Shown here: piece after piece, positions 7,072 through 13,158 of the stretch | Layout: each line of letters starts with the position of its first letter | Position numbering within the stretch: position 1 is the first letter of the stretch | Source: a virus | Virus record (IMG/VR): IMGVR_UViG_3300017991_000292 | Location: 1 to 31,799 of that record | DNA length: 31,799 nucleotides | Reading direction: 5' to 3' (one strand) | Program-made: the position numbers and the translations under genes | Notes under the pieces: generated by a model | What the model was told of the DNA's origin: nothing | Databases searched by the model: none | Seen by the model: the letters and a program-made list of their open reading frames with translations, nothing else

Positions 7072-8572
7072 TCTTCCTCCGTGCGTACCGTATATTCCGC
7101 GATCGTATCCAGTTTAAGAAGTTCTGGTCAGGCCTGATGGGTGCCACATCGTCGACCTTCCTGGGCCACACTCCAGTTCGGTCCTTGTACTTGGCAACCA
7201 CCCACGTTGACTTCCATCCTTTCGGTTGCCCAACTTCCCTATAATACCACAAAAGCATCCCATAGAAAACCCTTTTTTCGATACCTGACATCTCTTTTTT
7301 CTTTTTCATCTTGCGCTCGTTGTCCAGCTCGCGCATCTCGGCCTCTATGGTCTCGACGGTCTTGCCGAAGCTCTTGACCGGGCTGCCACACCGGGGGCAT
7401 ATGGAGGACCCCTCGAACACATATGAGCATGCCTGGCATACCACCGGCTTCTTTTCCCTGGGCTTTGCCTTCCTCTCGAACCCCTTCTCCTTCCCATCAA
7501 GTTTCCACTCGATAGGATCCTCCAGAAATCCGTTCTCCTTGAGCACACCGGCATGATCAAAGAAGAGGCAGTCCTGCTTTCCAGGGGAGACGCGAAGCCC
7601 GCGACCACCGCACTGCCTGAACAACCCGAGTGACTTGGTGGGCCTTGCCATGACTATGCAGCTCACGTCCGGGACATCGAGCCCTTCCTGATAGAGAGCC
7701 ACATTGCAGATCACTGTGATATCCCCGCGTTCCATGGCGGCGAAGACCTCATCCCTCTCATCGTCGCTACTGCGTGCGTCCAGGTGGGCTGCGTTCACCC
7801 CATGCCTCTCGAACTCCTCCCTAAGAGCAATGGAGTGCTTGACGTTCACCCCGAAGACGATCGTCTTCCTGTTCTCCGCGTGCCGCAGCCAGTTGTCTAC
7901 CACATCCCCAGTCAGCTTCGGCCGATTCATGGTCTCATCGAGATCCTTGACCACATAGTCACCCATATGTACCCGCACGTTCTGCAGGTCTGGGACATGC
8001 GGAACGAAGTATCTGACCGGGCTCAGGTACCCGCTGTCGATCAGGTCGCCAGTGCTCGCAACGTCTATGATGCAATCATATACCTCTCCCATACCACGGC
8101 CATCCGCCCGAAGTGGTGTTGCCGTACACGCCATGACGACCTGGTCCTCGTACATGTCGATGATCTTCTTGTATGTCTTTGAGAGGCTCCTGTGGCCCTC
8201 ATCAATCAACACAAGATCTGCCGGTATAAAGTATCCGGAAAAGCCAAGAGGATCGCCAGTTATCCTCCGGTAGTATGTCTGTATTGTGGAGAGCTGCACC
8301 GGGAACCCAAGGTCCGGCTCGACACCAGACATGATGATACCGGACTCTATGTTGAAGTGCTCCCACAAGACGTCACGCATCTGATACACAAGGTTACGTC
8401 GGTGCACCAACCACAGCACCTTGTGCCCTTTGTCAAATGCATTCGAGATGATCTGCCCGAAGATGTGCGATTTGCCACCACCGGTTGGCAATGCCATGAT
8501 TGGCTTTCTATGCCCAGACCGGATCGCATCGCGCAACTTCACTATTGCCCCTTCCTGGTAATCTCTAAGCAT
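7058..8572 (-). CDS. SF2 DEAD/DEAH-type DNA helicase with zinc ribbon
   Basis: 504 aa from ATG 8572 (MLRDYQEGA, the usual start of this family; an in-frame ATG at 8590 is possible). Helicase motifs in order: ALPTGGGKS (Walker A), VLIDEGHRS (motif II), ACTATPLRADG (motif III), VALYQEGLDVPD, and FRQCGGRGLRVSPG (motif VI). A CxxC ... CPRCG zinc ribbon sits near residue 380-400, followed by a charged helical tail. It resembles the RadD/UvrB-like branch common in phage replication modules. It overlaps the glycosyltransferase gene upstream and the primase gene downstream. Likely an ATP-driven DNA translocase in replication or recombination. Confidence 0.88.
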   Translation of the reverse strand: MLRDYQEGAIVKLRDAIRSGHRKPIMALPTGGGKSHIFGQIISNAFDKGHKVLWLVHRRNLVYQMRDVLWEHFNIESGIIMSGVEPDLGFPVQLSTIQTYYRRITGDPLGFSGYFIPADLVLIDEGHRSLSKTYKKIIDMYEDQVVMACTATPLRADGRGMGEVYDCIIDVASTGDLIDSGYLSPVRYFVPHVPDLQNVRVHMGDYVVKDLDETMNRPKLTGDVVDNWLRHAENRKTIVFGVNVKHSIALREEFERHGVNAAHLDARSSDDERDEVFAAMERGDITVICNVALYQEGLDVPDVSCIVMARPTKSLGLFRQCGGRGLRVSPGKQDCLFFDHAGVLKENGFLEDPIEWKLDGKEKGFERKAKPREKKPVVCQACSYVFEGSSICPRCGSPVKSFGKTVETIEAEMRELDNERKMKKKKEMSGIEKRVFYGMLLWYYREVGQPKGWKSTWVVAKYKDRTGVWPRKVDDVAPIRPDQNFLNWIRSRNIRYARRKNAEQ

Positions 8573-9638
8573 GTCTCCGTATCTCCTCATCCCAACGTGA
8601 TCCTATTGTCTCAAGCCTATATCTGTCCCTCACAGTTATGGCATTATTTCCCAACTCATCCCTGAGCCTCCTGCTCATCATGAGAGACCGCATAGTATCG
8701 CTGAGGATCCGGACATCTCCAGTCGGGACCAGGAGGCCATCGCGCCCGTTGGTTATGATCTCACTCGGGCCGCTCTTGCAATTAGAGCTGATCACCGGCG
8801 TACAACATGACATTGCCTCAAGCAGCACATTCGGAAACCCCTCGTACCGGCTCGGGAGGACAAACATCCCGCATCTCCTCATGAACGAATACACTTGCCT
8901 TTGACCGAGAAACTCGACGCTGTGTCCTACATGAAGGCTCTTGGCAAGCTCCATTAGCGCAGGTTTCTCTGGGCCGTCCCCGATTATGCGCAGCCGCCAT
9001 TTGTTACTAGCTGCCCTGCGGATCTTCGCATAGGCCCTTATGAGAAGATCGAACCCCTTTTGCCTATGGAGCCGCCCGACACCCAGAATGTAACTGTCTC
9101 GCTTATCCCCAGCCAGGATCGACCTCACCGGGTTTGGAATTGCGATAGACCTTCCAACCTTGTATTTTTTCTCGATGTAGTCTGCAACCTCGGCAGTCTG
9201 GGATACGACCGCGCAGGCCCCACCATAATACACGCGACGAAGAAGTTCCCACGGGCCATTCAGTTTCTGGTGCCTCGGATCGATACGCTCTGACACTATA
9301 GTCGGGAACCTTTTCCTGGTGGCCATCAGCGTCATGACATTCATCGTATCGCCGAAGCTGATCACGATATCCGGATCGGATCTTTCTATCATGGCCCTCA
9401 GGTATCTCACACGCGAGATATTCGTGCGGATCGCATCAGTGATCGATGTGGTGGGCCTCACCACGCCAAGACCCACCCTGACAACATCCGGGTGTGGTTT
9501 GAAGAAATCACGCTTTGTGCTATCCAGGGTGATAAGGGTGACCCCGTGATTGTGAAGAACCCACCTATCTGTTAGCATCGACATGACCCTCTCTGCCCCT
9601 CCTGGGCCCATCGATGATATGACACATGTGATTCTCAT
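8565..9638 (-). CDS. GT4-family (GT-B) glycosyltransferase
   Basis: 357 aa with a clear GGAGGATGAA ribosome site. N-terminal acceptor domain begins MRITCVISSMGPGGAERV (the GGAER loop typical of GT4). The C-terminal domain has ILGVGRLHRQKGFDLLI and PSRYEGFPNVLLEAM, where the E-x7-E pair contacts the nucleotide-sugar. No signal peptide or membrane segment, so it acts in the cytoplasm. Embedded in a replication operon between tRNA-Tyr and the helicase. A second GT4 enzyme lies at 19979-21106. Possible acceptors are host surface glycans, a modified base or a protein; nothing here decides. Confidence 0.88.
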   Translation of the reverse strand: MRITCVISSMGPGGAERVMSMLTDRWVLHNHGVTLITLDSTKRDFFKPHPDVVRVGLGVVRPTTSITDAIRTNISRVRYLRAMIERSDPDIVISFGDTMNVMTLMATRKRFPTIVSERIDPRHQKLNGPWELLRRVYYGGACAVVSQTAEVADYIEKKYKVGRSIAIPNPVRSILAGDKRDSYILGVGRLHRQKGFDLLIRAYAKIRRAASNKWRLRIIGDGPEKPALMELAKSLHVGHSVEFLGQRQVYSFMRRCGMFVLPSRYEGFPNVLLEAMSCCTPVISSNCKSGPSEIITNGRDGLLVPTGDVRILSDTMRSLMMSRRLRDELGNNAITVRDRYRLETIGSRWDEEIRRHA

Positions 9639-9652
9639 TTCATCCTCCGTTC

Positions 9653-9669
9653 GTTTGATCCCATCAAAC
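9653..9669. other. Short hairpin between tRNA-Tyr and glycosyltransferase gene
   Basis: Arms 9653-9659 (GTTTGAT) and 9663-9669 (ATCAAAC) pair perfectly with a 3-base loop. On the minus strand it lies after the tRNA-Tyr 3' end and just before the CGGAGG ribosome site of the glycosyltransferase gene. It may mark processing of the mixed tRNA/mRNA transcript or protect the mRNA 5' end. No U tract. Confidence 0.45.
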
Positions 9670-9690
9670 TCTCTGCAATCAAAAGATGAT

Positions 9691-9776
9691 TGGTGGGGGG
9701 AGGAGGGATCGAACCTCCCGAGGCTATGCCACGGCGTTTACAGCGCCGCCCGCTACCTTCTACGGAATATCCCCCC
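9691..9776 (-). tRNA. tRNA-Tyr (anticodon GTA), CCA encoded
   Basis: Read on the minus strand: acceptor GGGGGGA pairs with TCCCCCC, then A and an encoded CCA. Anticodon stem CGGCG/CGCCG closes the loop CTGTAAA, giving anticodon GTA. T arm is GGAGG-TTCGATC-CCTCC. The long variable arm (with GGC/GCC pairing) is as expected for a bacterial class II tRNA-Tyr. The D stem is short (about 3 bp). The first 17 bases overlap the 3' end of the nuclease gene at 9760-10167. Confidence 0.92.
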
Positions 9777-10167
9777 ATGTTACTCTATACCTCTCATATT
9801 TCGTACCGGTTGTTATGCTTCGATGATTGGTAAATTCATCGGTTGGCACGATATACATATCTCCATCACTTGTCATGAGAAAGAGATAGTCTACTGCACG
9901 CGGATCGAATTTTCTCGCCACCCCACTCCACGACCTGTTTCCGCCACGCGTGTCCAACTGAAACTCATAGGTTCCGCTGATAGTCTTGTGTCGAGATGTT
10001 TTCACCTGGACCCTGTTCAACCTCCCATCATCTACCACAAGATCGTAATGTTGACTATCAGATAACGGAATGCTCACATAAAAGCCACGAGACGTAAACC
10101 AAGCAATAGCAATCGCAACGCCAACATCACCCTGCTTTCTGCTGTTTTTTTGATCTAAGAATGACAT
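9760..10167 (-). CDS. PD-(D/E)XK endonuclease of the homing/I-Ssp6803I-like type
   Basis: 135 aa. Motifs: KQGDVGVAIAIAWFTSRGFYVSIP (N-terminal helix then strand), HYDLVVDDGRLNRVQVKTSR (catalytic D and the Q-V-K core), then YEFQLDTRGG and VDYLFLMTSDGDMYIVP. This is the layout of small PD-(D/E)XK nucleases related to I-Ssp6803I, which recognise tRNA-gene targets in cyanobacteria. The start ATG 10167 overlaps the upstream stop (TGATG). The stop codon lies inside the D arm of tRNA-Tyr, so CDS and tRNA overlap. A free-standing homing nuclease cutting near tRNA genes is plausible; target unknown. Confidence 0.75.
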   Translation of the reverse strand: MSFLDQKNSRKQGDVGVAIAIAWFTSRGFYVSIPLSDSQHYDLVVDDGRLNRVQVKTSRHKTISGTYEFQLDTRGGNRSWSGVARKFDPRAVDYLFLMTSDGDMYIVPTDEFTNHRSITTGTKYERYRVTWGDIP

Positions 10168-10415
10168 CAATACCCCCTTGCCATTGCCAGCTTGTGCGGA
10201 TCGCCGTGGTCAGATATCAGCCCATACAGGACCATCTGGTGCGCAACACTCTTGTGCGTGCCGGAACGGTCGGTCCATCCTACCCATCTCCGGATGAGCA
10301 CGTCGAGAGATACGTCCTTGAAGGTGTCATACCACTCCCTGAGCCATTCCGCATATGCTCGGTCGTGCACACTATCTGACGGTGCCTCTGAGGCTATCAA
10401 TGCGTCAACGTCCAT
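10167..10415 (-). CDS. Hypothetical protein, 82 aa
   Basis: Acidic N-terminus, then a tryptophan-rich helical part (YAEWLREWYDTFKD; IRRWVGWTDRSGTHKSV). Starts at ATG 10415 within the end of the upstream gene, using an AGGTGG site, and ends by sharing TGATG with the nuclease gene. No family recognised. It always would be co-translated with the nuclease; a partner role is possible but not shown. Confidence 0.6.
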   Translation of the reverse strand: MDVDALIASEAPSDSVHDRAYAEWLREWYDTFKDVSLDVLIRRWVGWTDRSGTHKSVAHQMVLYGLISDHGDPHKLAMARGY

Positions 10416-10854
10416 TTTTGTCCACCTTTAGGCGATCCAGTTGCTCACTCAATTTGGCGATCTTATCCCGCCTATCAGCAATCTCCTCATTGATCCCCAC
10501 GATTCTCCCTATAAGAGCCCGATTTTTCTCTGTGTCAAGAGCGATATTGTTGATAGGCTCCTTGCTTCGCTTCTTTGTGGCCTTTCGTGTAACCCAGGCC
10601 TCGTCATAATAACCCTCGACAATAGATGTCACGGTGATGGGAAAGAAGTTGTCGTTATGCCTCCATCCACCCTTTATCAGATATCCGTCGACCCTATCGA
10701 ATTTAGACTTCAGCATATTGTCGATGTACTTCTTGGCATCAGTCAGTGTTTTGCGTACGATCTGCTCGCCATCTATCCTGATCATCCACTCATCTGTTGC
10801 CTCCAAGTACCTAATCTTGTAGTCCTTGTGCGCTGTCTCAATACCGCCCATCAT
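10405..10854 (-). CDS. Hypothetical protein with C-terminal coiled coil
   Basis: 149 aa using the ATG at 10854, eight bases after AAGGAGG (an ATG at 10860 is too close to that site). The first half is a beta-like region (YKIRYLEATDEWMIRIDGEQ) followed by KKYIDNML; the end is a heptad coiled coil (EEIADRRDKIAKLSEQLDRL). Not recognised. First protein gene after the tRNA-Pro on this strand, so it is read from a transcript that also carries tRNAs. Confidence 0.6.
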   Translation of the reverse strand: MMGGIETAHKDYKIRYLEATDEWMIRIDGEQIVRKTLTDAKKYIDNMLKSKFDRVDGYLIKGGWRHNDNFFPITVTSIVEGYYDEAWVTRKATKKRSKEPINNIALDTEKNRALIGRIVGINEEIADRRDKIAKLSEQLDRLKVDKNGR

Positions 10855-10875
10855 GATCATTCCCTCCTTGTGTTT

Positions 10876-10952
10876 TGGTCGGGAGGGCTGGATTCGAACC
10901 AGCGACTTGATGCGTCCAAGGCACCCGCCCTACCAGACTGGGCCACCTCCCG
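10876..10952 (-). tRNA. tRNA-Pro (anticodon TGG), CCA encoded
   Basis: Canonical cloverleaf on the minus strand: acceptor CGGGAGG/CCTCCCG, D stem GCCC/GGGC, anticodon stem GGTGC/GCATC (one G-T pair) with loop CTTGGAC, anticodon TGG, T arm GCTGG-TTCGAAT-CCAGC, discriminator A and encoded CCA. All features are standard. Ten bases separate it from the tRNA-like element upstream. Confidence 0.95.
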
Positions 10953-10962
10953 ATTAGTTGAC

Positions 10963-11170
10963 TGGTGGAGGCCGGAATCGAACCGGCATTTCCATTCCTC
11001 GGAAGCCTTCGGACGGCAGACCTGACGAAAGCACTTCCGGAAAGTGGATCGCGTGGCGATCTGCCTGCTGGTTAGGCAATAATCCTCTGACGACCTCGGT
11101 ATCGGTTTCAGGATGCTGATACGGATCTGGGGACCACCCATCCCTAACAACATCCCTTCCCTACTCCACC
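10963..11170 (-). ncRNA. tRNA-like element of 208 nt (interrupted tRNA or structured RNA with tRNA ends)
   Basis: The 3' end is a perfect T arm (GCCGG-TTCGATT-CCGGC) followed by CTCCACC and an A. The exact complement GGTGGAG, with TA next as in tRNA positions 8-9, lies 200 bases upstream, only 5 bases after the encoded CCA of the preceding tRNA; the 3' end lies 10 bases before tRNA-Pro. So the element fills the slot of one tandem tRNA but is about 120-135 nt too long. The inside holds consecutive hairpins at 11062-11078, 11047-11061 and 11032-11046 and a longer one near 11000-11039. No convincing D or anticodon arm was found. CCA is not encoded, unlike its neighbours. GGTGGAG acceptors are typical of tRNA-Ser. 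An intron, a decayed tRNA or a novel RNA are all open. Confidence 0.55.
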
Positions 11171-11175
11171 ACATT

Positions 11176-11248
11176 TGGTAGCGGGGGAGGGAATCGAACC
11201 CTCGCTGTCCAGGGATATGAACCCTGGCGGTCTCCTTGACTCCCCGCG
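11176..11248 (-). tRNA. tRNA-Met (anticodon CAT), initiator-like, CCA encoded
   Basis: Minus strand: CGCGGGG at the 5' end pairs with CCCCGCT except for the first pair, C1 against T72, then A and encoded CCA. The anticodon stem CAGGG/CCCTG closes the loop TTCATAT, anticodon CAT. A C1 mismatch at the end of the acceptor and three G-C pairs next to the anticodon loop are marks of bacterial initiator tRNA. The T arm GAGGG-TTCGATT-CCCTC is normal. The D arm is short (GTC-AAGGA-GAC), so total length is 73. Initiator identity is likely; elongator Met is the alternative. Confidence 0.82.
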
Positions 11249-11265
11249 TCGGTATACTGTTATAG

Positions 11266-11271
11266 ATTATA
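11266..11271 (-). promoter_or_regulatory. Possible -10 box for the tRNA cluster
   Basis: On the minus strand a perfect TATAAT lies in an AT-rich stretch (11253-11300), placing a start about 10 bases before the Met tRNA. No good -35 box stands at 16-18 bp upstream; a TTGAGA nearby is too close. Weak evidence; tRNAs may instead be read from the promoter at 12013-12042. Confidence 0.3.
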
Positions 11272-11327
11272 TTAGAATGTCTCAAGTACATATACCCTGG
11301 ATAGCGTACTTATGGTGGTGGTGGTGG

Positions 11328-11442
11328 GCATTGCTTGAGCATATCCTCAAGCATTGCTTGAGCATATCCTCAAGCATTGCTTGGAGCATGCCCGGAGCAT
11401 TGCTTGGAGCATGCCTGGAGCATGCTTGGAGCATTGCTTGGA
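11328..11442. repeat. Tandem 23-bp repeats (four units plus partial), iteron-like
   Basis: Units start at 11328, 11351, 11374 and 11397, each 23 bp and beginning GCATTGCTTG, followed by shorter units at 11420 (11 bp) and 11431 (12 bp). The first two units are identical and contain a GCTTGAG/CTCAAGC inverted repeat around a 6-base spacer; the later units carry GGAGCATGC instead. The repeats cover the 3' end of the DUF1376 gene and continue about 40 bp beyond its stop. No spacers of CRISPR type. Such direct repeats inside a replication gene resemble the iterons of the lambda O gene. Confidence 0.85.
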
Positions 11443-11789
11443 GCATCGCCCTTCTCCTTTTGCCACCTCACAGTAGCTGCCCTCCTTGCCTTTTTTGACC
11501 GCTTTTCGTGGTTCAACCTCGCCTTCTCCAGCTCCTCTTCGCAACGCTTGTGCTTCCAGAGACCATCCTCGACGATGAAGAATTCACTCAGGAACGGGAC
11601 CACGTCATCCCAACGACCCCTGTCGAGCCTGGTAATGGGGCCTATCTTGTTTTCCGGGATCGGACCCTGGTTCTTCCAGTACGCGAATAGAACAAGCAGG
11701 TAAGCACCGTGCTCCTCTGTCGAGAGGAACATCGTGTCTCCCATGTAGTCATCTATCCACATCGGCATCCACTTATCTATCTCTGCCAT
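11370..11789 (-). CDS. DUF1376-family replication-associated protein
   Basis: 139 aa from ATG 11789 (GAGAAAGGAA upstream). Residues 5-95 match the DUF1376 (YdaU-like) pattern: WMPMWIDDYMGDTMFLSTEE, HGAYLLVLFAYWKNQGPIP, then WDDVVPFLSEFFIVEDGLWKHKR. These phage proteins often occupy the replication-initiator position near the early promoter. After a basic linker (EKRSKKARRAATVRWQKEK) the last 20 or so residues (SNAPSMLQACSKQC and on) are encoded by the tandem repeats, so the C-terminus is repeat-derived. It overlaps the regulator gene by 17 bp and is second in the leftward operon. Family assignment good; initiator role inferred. Confidence 0.8.
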   Translation of the reverse strand: MAEIDKWMPMWIDDYMGDTMFLSTEEHGAYLLVLFAYWKNQGPIPENKIGPITRLDRGRWDDVVPFLSEFFIVEDGLWKHKRCEEELEKARLNHEKRSKKARRAATVRWQKEKGDAPSNAPSMLQACSKQCSGHAPSNA

Positions 11790-11979
11790 TTCCTTTCTCC
11801 AGTTCAGCCTTGATGATCTTCCGAAGATGCTTACCCGGAGCAGTACCGTGCTCCATCTTATACACGTAGCTGAGGTCCACGTCAAGTGCCTCGGCAACCA
11901 TTCTCCTGGCTTCACCTCCCTTCCCACCTTGCTGTTTTATGAGGCGTTTGATGTACGTTCTAACTGGTCGACTTTTCAT
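11773..11979 (-). CDS. Small HTH (XRE/Cro-like) regulator
   Basis: 68 aa from ATG 11979, directly after CGGAGGTGAGC; the longer frame to 12042 would run through the promoter. The C-terminal two thirds reads as a helix-turn-helix: ARRMVAEALDVDLSYVYKME followed by HGTAPGKHLRKII, like Cro/CI-type domains. The N-terminus is basic. It is the first gene behind the leftward promoter and faces the divergent rightward promoter, the classical place of a switch repressor. Candidate operators are the conserved blocks after the -10 boxes. No dimerisation or cleavage domain is present, so it is Cro-sized rather than CI-sized. Confidence 0.7.
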   Translation of the reverse strand: MKSRPVRTYIKRLIKQQGGKGGEARRMVAEALDVDLSYVYKMEHGTAPGKHLRKIIKAELEKGNGRDR

Positions 11980-12012
11980 GCTCACCTCCGTTGTTGGTTT
12001 GAGTTTACGCCC

Positions 12013-12042
12013 AGTATACACTGCCACTTTCCAAAATGTCAA
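12013..12042 (-). promoter_or_regulatory. Leftward sigma70-type promoter
   Basis: On the minus strand TTGACA (12042-12037), an 18-bp spacer and TATACT (12018-12013). GGGCGTAAACTCAAAC follows, then a CGGAGG site and the regulator start at 11979. It should drive the leftward replication operon. It lies back to back with the rightward promoter, 33 bp between the -35 boxes. Confidence 0.85.
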
Positions 12043-12075
12043 GCGAAAAAAACAGGATGTTTTCGAAAAAAATCA

Positions 12076-12105
12076 TTGACACGTTTCCGAGCGGTGGGTT
12101 AAAAT
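12076..12105 (+). promoter_or_regulatory. Rightward sigma70-type promoter
   Basis: TTGACA at 12076-12081, 18-bp spacer, TAAAAT at 12100-12105. AAGGGTAGACTC follows directly. It should drive the rightward operon starting at 12180. A second copy of the -10 and downstream block lies 30 bp further on without a -35 box. Confidence 0.82.
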
Positions 12106-12158
12106 AAGGGTAGACTCTTTGGCAAAAACTAAAATAAGGGTAGACTCTTTGGCAAAAA
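12101..12158. repeat. Tandem 30-bp duplication over the rightward start site
   Basis: The stretch from the -10 box to about 24 bases downstream is repeated exactly with a 30-bp period (12101-12128 and 12131-12158; core AAAATAAGGGTAGACTC). Copy two lacks a -35 box, so it looks like a duplicated operator or initial transcribed region rather than a second promoter. The period is close to three helical turns, which would place two bound proteins on the same DNA face. Confidence 0.85.
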
Positions 12159-12179
12159 AACACAAACGGAGGAATTGAC

Positions 12180-12425
12180 ATGCTGTCAACGCAGCGATGG
12201 GGGTATTACAGGGAACGGCTATTCATCGACAGGCTCGGATCCCACAACAGGCTGAGACCATCACCATATACACGACTTGAGCTGCTCGTGAAATATAGGG
12301 ACACGCAGTTCCCGATCAACCCCACAACTGGGGAAGAGGGACGTACAAGGTGGGGCGACATCAATAGGGTGGCCATCCGCGAATATCTCGATGCGACGAT
12401 ACACGCTCTTGGGGGTGACATATAA
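12180..12425 (+). CDS. Hypothetical basic protein, first gene of the rightward operon
   Basis: 81 aa, ATG at 12180 behind ACGGAGGAATTGAC. Basic and aromatic, with RWGYYRERLFIDRLGSHNRL near the N-terminus and a C-terminal helix (VAIREYLDATIHALGG). No recognised domain. Being first behind the divergent promoter it is a candidate early regulator or host-takeover protein, which is a guess from position. Its stop overlaps the next start (TAATG). Confidence 0.65.
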   Translation: MLSTQRWGYYRERLFIDRLGSHNRLRPSPYTRLELLVKYRDTQFPINPTTGEEGRTRWGDINRVAIREYLDATIHALGGDI

Positions 12426-12862
12426 TGCTGACACACTCAGCAGACCAGCAGATACGGAACCTCTGGGCAGCCGTTCTCAAACGCGCAGTGGATGATGCGA
12501 CGATCACCAATGAGGACCTTGTCGGTATGCATCCAAATGAAAGGTACTATGCCAAGATCTATCGAGCTCGTGCTATAGCGTGGATAGAGAACATCGGCAG
12601 GTACACATCATCAGATATAGGGAGTTTTCCTTGGGTCTGCCAGGTCCTCGGACTCGACAGGGATCACGTCAGGATGCTCGCGCTCAAGAACAAGCCAAAG
12701 CTATCACACGCTACCGGGGTATGTTACATGCCTGGGTGTGAGAGGGCTATCCAGGTGAAGAAGCACGACCTCTGCTACCGGTGTTACAGGCGGCAACGCG
12801 ACGCTGGAAAAATTGTGATAAAATCGAAAAAAAGACTTGACACCCCTAAAACCATGGTGTAA
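12425..12862 (+). CDS. Hypothetical protein with C-terminal zinc finger
   Basis: 145 aa, coupled to the previous gene. The N-terminal half is helical (RNLWAAVLKRAVDDATIT; RARAIAWIENIG) and contains FPWVCQVLGLDRDHVRMLAL, a pattern seen in small phage proteins and shaped like an HTH. The C-terminal part has VCYMPGCERA ... HDLCYRCYRRQ, a four-Cys zinc site, then a lysine-rich tail. Probably nucleic-acid binding, possibly a transcription regulator; not proven. The last 26 bases contain the next promoter, whose -35 and -10 boxes overlap the coding sequence end. Confidence 0.65.
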   Translation: MLTHSADQQIRNLWAAVLKRAVDDATITNEDLVGMHPNERYYAKIYRARAIAWIENIGRYTSSDIGSFPWVCQVLGLDRDHVRMLALKNKPKLSHATGVCYMPGCERAIQVKKHDLCYRCYRRQRDAGKIVIKSKKRLDTPKTMV

Positions 12863-12865
12863 TAT
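12837..12865 (+). promoter_or_regulatory. Third rightward sigma70-type promoter
   Basis: TTGACA at 12837-12842, 17-bp spacer, TAATAT at 12860-12865, followed by GGGGGTAGACTTCAAAC. The promoter overlaps the end of the upstream gene and gives a leader of about 25 bases to the gene at 12899. It shares its downstream block with the other three promoters. Confidence 0.82.
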
Positions 12866-12898
12866 GGGGGTAGACTTCAAACGAACTTGGAGGAAATG

Positions 12899-13156
12899 AT
12901 GGCAAAGAAATTGAGATTTGGACTTCACCGCGACATCAATCCTGGTGTATGCATGATAAAGGGGCAGATGCACGCGATCATTTCTGCCCGGCAACTCAAG
13001 AAGGGTAGAAACAAGGGGAAGTTCGAAGTAATCATGCCAGAGATGGATAAGCGCAAGCCGCTCATGCTCGATAGCGGGAAGCGCCCATTCCGCGACGGCA
13101 AGAAGGTTATCGTGGAAGAGATTGCAATCCGCAGATGGCCGACCCAGAGGAGGTAG
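12899..13156 (+). CDS. Hypothetical basic protein
   Basis: 85 aa starting MAKKLRFGLHRDINPG at the ATG at 12899, five bases after GGAGG (an ATG at 12896 and a TTG at 12887 are less well placed). Strongly basic with many Lys/Arg and beta-like segments (KFEVIMPEM; KKVIVEEIAIRRW). Could be a nucleic-acid-binding protein. First gene behind its own promoter, suggesting high early expression. Not recognised. Confidence 0.7.
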   Translation: MAKKLRFGLHRDINPGVCMIKGQMHAIISARQLKKGRNKGKFEVIMPEMDKRKPLMLDSGKRPFRDGKKVIVEEIAIRRWPTQRR

Positions 13157-13158
13157 AG

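Noticed and set aside
10963-11170. tmRNA or group I intron
   Set aside because: No GGGGNTG-type 5' end and no tag frame ending in an ALAA-like peptide; the insert (about 120-135 nt) is smaller than known group I introns and the core P7-type pairing was not found.
11280-11290. -35 box TTGAGA for the tRNA promoter
   Set aside because: Spacing to the TATAAT at 11266-11271 is only about 8 bases; the properly spaced -10 candidate matches the consensus in only three positions.
11328-11442. CRISPR array
   Set aside because: Units are contiguous with no spacers, and no cas genes are present.
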